This document shows positions 62,752 through 64,000 of a stretch of DNA of 64,000 bases, piece by piece. The position numbers and the translations under genes were made by a program. Numbering within the stretch: the stretch's first letter is position 1; the number at the start of each line of letters is the position of its first letter. Source of the stretch: CAWGXZ01 sp963826695 (GTDB taxonomy: Bacteria; Pseudomonadota; Gammaproteobacteria; Burkholderiales; Burkholderiaceae_C); contig CAWGXZ010000003.1 in the NCBI GenBank assembly GCA_963826695.1, positions 372,001 through 436,000 on the forward strand. The letters are read 5' to 3'. A model generated the notes under the pieces. That model had not been told where the DNA came from and ran no database searches. It worked only from the letters and a program-made list of their open reading frames with translations.

Positions 62752-64000
62752 GGTTTCTCGCCGGCTGATTGGCCGGTTTTGCGCCGCGGCGCTGCTCGCG
62801 CTGGCCTGCGGCGTTGGCGCATCGACCGCTGCCGAGCCGCTGATCGTCGGCTCGAAGCGCTTTACCGAGTCGTACATCCTCGGCGAGATCGTCCGCCAGA
62901 CGCTGCAGGCGCAGGGTGTTGTCGCGCAGCACAAGCCCGGCCTCGGCAACACCGGCGTGCTCGAGCAGGCGCTTGCCGCCGGCGCGGTCGACATCTACCC
63001 GGAATACACCGGCACGATCGTGCGCGAGCTGCTCAAGCGCGAAGGCAATCCTTCGCTCGACGAACTGAATCGCTGGCTTGCGCCGCGCGGCTTGAAGGCG
63101 GCCGTGCCGCTCGGGTTCAACAACAGCTATGCGTTGGCACTGCGCGAGAGCGATGCCGAGCGGCTCGGCCTGCGGCGCATCTCCGACCTGCTGCTGCCCG
63201 CCGCGCAGGGGCTGCGGCTCGGCCTGTCGCACGAATTCATGGCGCGCGCCGATGGCTGGCCGGCGCTCGTCGCCGCCTACGGCCTTCGGCTGGCGTCCGC
63301 TGGCGGGCTCGACCACGGCCTGGCCTACGACGCCATTGCGGCAGGACGGGTCGACCTGATCGATGTCTACGCCACCGACGCCAAGGTCGGCCGCGTCGGA
63401 TTGCGTGTGCTCGAGGACGACCGCGGCTTCTTTCCGAAGTACGACGCGGTGCTGCTGATGCGCAGCGCCGTCGATGCCGGGCCGCTGCGCGCGCTCGAAG
63501 GCCGAATCGACGCGCGAACGATGATGGCGATGAACGGCCAGGTCGAGATCGACAAGCAGAGCTTCGCCGAGGTGGCGCGGCGCTTCGTCTCACCCGCGGC
63601 GCAAGCGACAGCCGACTCCGGCGGATTCACGGCACGGCTGTTCGGCGCTGATTTCATGCGCCTGGCGGTGCAGCATCTGCTGCTGGTCTTCGGCTCGCTG
63701 TTCTTCGCGCTGCTGCTCGGCGTTCCACTCGGCGTCGCCGCCTGGCGCTGGCCGCGCAGCGCAGCCTGGCTGCTCGGCGCGGTGGCCGTGCTGCAGACGG
63801 TGCCGTCGCTGGCGCTGCTGGCCGTCCTGATCGCGCTGCTCGGCCACATCGGCCTGCTGCCGGCGCTGATCGCACTCGTCCTCTACGCGCTGCTGCCGAT
63901 CGTGCGCAACACGCATGCGGGGTTGCACGGCGTGACGTCGGCGCTCGCACAGGCTGCTCTGTCGCTGGGCCTGACGCCTGCGCAGACGCTGCGCTGGGTG
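62738..64000 (+). CDS. Osmoprotectant-type ABC transporter: binding domain fused to permease, cut by the window edge
   Basis: The frame is open from upstream of 62753 to the window end. After a hydrophobic signal (FCAAALLALACGVGA) comes a glycine betaine/choline-type binding domain: VGSKRFTESYILGEI, GNTGVLEQALAAGAVDIYPEYTGT and DLIDVYATDAKV. From about 63655 it continues into a permease with at least three hydrophobic helices and the SLGLTPAQTLRWV loop that contacts the ATPase. No ATG, GTG or TTG exists in frame before the mature part; CTG at 62738 or 62765 or ATT at 62768 are the only possibilities. A GTG at 62748 that overlaps the previous stop is in another frame and ends after six codons, so a 1-base change there may have broken the start. 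Confidence 0.85.
   Translation, partial: MPLGEVSRRLIGRFCAAALLALACGVGASTAAEPLIVGSKRFTESYILGEIVRQTLQAQGVVAQHKPGLGNTGVLEQALAAGAVDIYPEYTGTIVRELLKREGNPSLDELNRWLAPRGLKAAVPLGFNNSYALALRESDAERLGLRRISDLLLPAAQGLRLGLSHEFMARADGWPALVAAYGLRLASAGGLDHGLAYDAIAAGRVDLIDVYATDAKVGRVGLRVLEDDRGFFPKYDAVLLMRSAVDAGPLRALEGRIDARTMMAMNGQVEIDKQSFAEVARRFVSPAAQATADSGGFTARLFGADFMRLAVQHLLLVFGSLFFALLLGVPLGVAAWRWPRSAAWLLGAVAVLQTVPSLALLAVLIALLGHIGLLPALIALVLYALLPIVRNTHAGLHGVTSALAQAALSLGLTPAQTLRWV

Overview
The window is about 64 kb of high-GC (roughly two-thirds G+C) bacterial chromosome. It is densely packed and gene order is largely housekeeping. Several families point to a betaproteobacterium, most likely in or near Burkholderiales: a Bug/TctC-type tricarboxylate receptor with TctA/TctB, a BPSS1780-like membrane protein, a DUF2782 protein next to polA, an aminoglycoside-phosphotransferase-type ThrB, a PF09361-type phasin, an NF038104-like lipoprotein, and an APS reductase plus DUF934 plus CysI sulfur operon. 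I cannot name the genus. I see no insertion sequence, prophage, integrase or CRISPR array. No stretch longer than about 300 bases lacks a gene.

Layout. 1-7 kb: tail of an RsmB-like rRNA methyltransferase, a fatty-acid desaturase, rpmG/rpmB, trxB, a Crp/Fnr regulator, ftsK-lolA. 7-15 kb: rarA followed after 3 bases by livHMGF (no binding protein present), then tctBA with a convergent tctC-type receptor. 15-20 kb: a small unknown protein with a well-formed promoter and operator, a 2Fe-2S flavoreductase, an extended SDR, a pseudo-protease of the HtrA fold, a rhomboid protease, and tRNA-Leu(CAA). 20-30 kb: cysM-NUDIX-tusA (start/stop overlaps), galU, valS, a secreted HSL-type esterase, uvrD, a small lipoprotein and a VOC protein. 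30-39 kb: SDR, BPSS1780-like protein, thrB, DUF2782, polA, yaeQ, cspA, an S4 protein coupled to a 2OG-Fe oxygenase, another SDR. 39-51 kb: Tim44-like protein, sorbosone-dehydrogenase-like lipoprotein, ABC exporter, glycine-zipper lipoprotein, minCDE, and a tightly overlapping ParA / lipid kinase / metallophosphoesterase set, then a methyltransferase, GNAT, phosphatase and threonine dehydratase. 52-60 kb: a long minus-strand assimilatory sulfate operon, cysI-DUF934-cysH-cysD-cysN-SUMT, continuing into a 7Fe ferredoxin and a ferredoxin-NADP reductase. 60-64 kb: phasin divergent from a histone-deacetylase-like hydrolase, a D-2-hydroxyacid dehydrogenase, and an osmoprotectant-type ABC protein cut by the window edge.

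How genes work together. The sulfur operon can make APS (CysD/CysN), reduce it (CysH), reduce sulfite (CysI), supply the first step of siroheme (SUMT), and plausibly feed CysI electrons from NADPH through the adjacent reductase and ferredoxin. CysM and a TusA-like protein near 20-21 kb use the reduced sulfur. minCDE and the adjacent ParA ATPase deal with spatial organisation at the membrane. Many genes are joined by 1-4 base stop/start overlaps. Several others (ftsK, rarA, uvrD, DUF2782, polA, the HDAC-like gene) have a -10-like hexamer ending 6-7 bases before the start codon and no Shine-Dalgarno sequence, which suggests leaderless transcripts.
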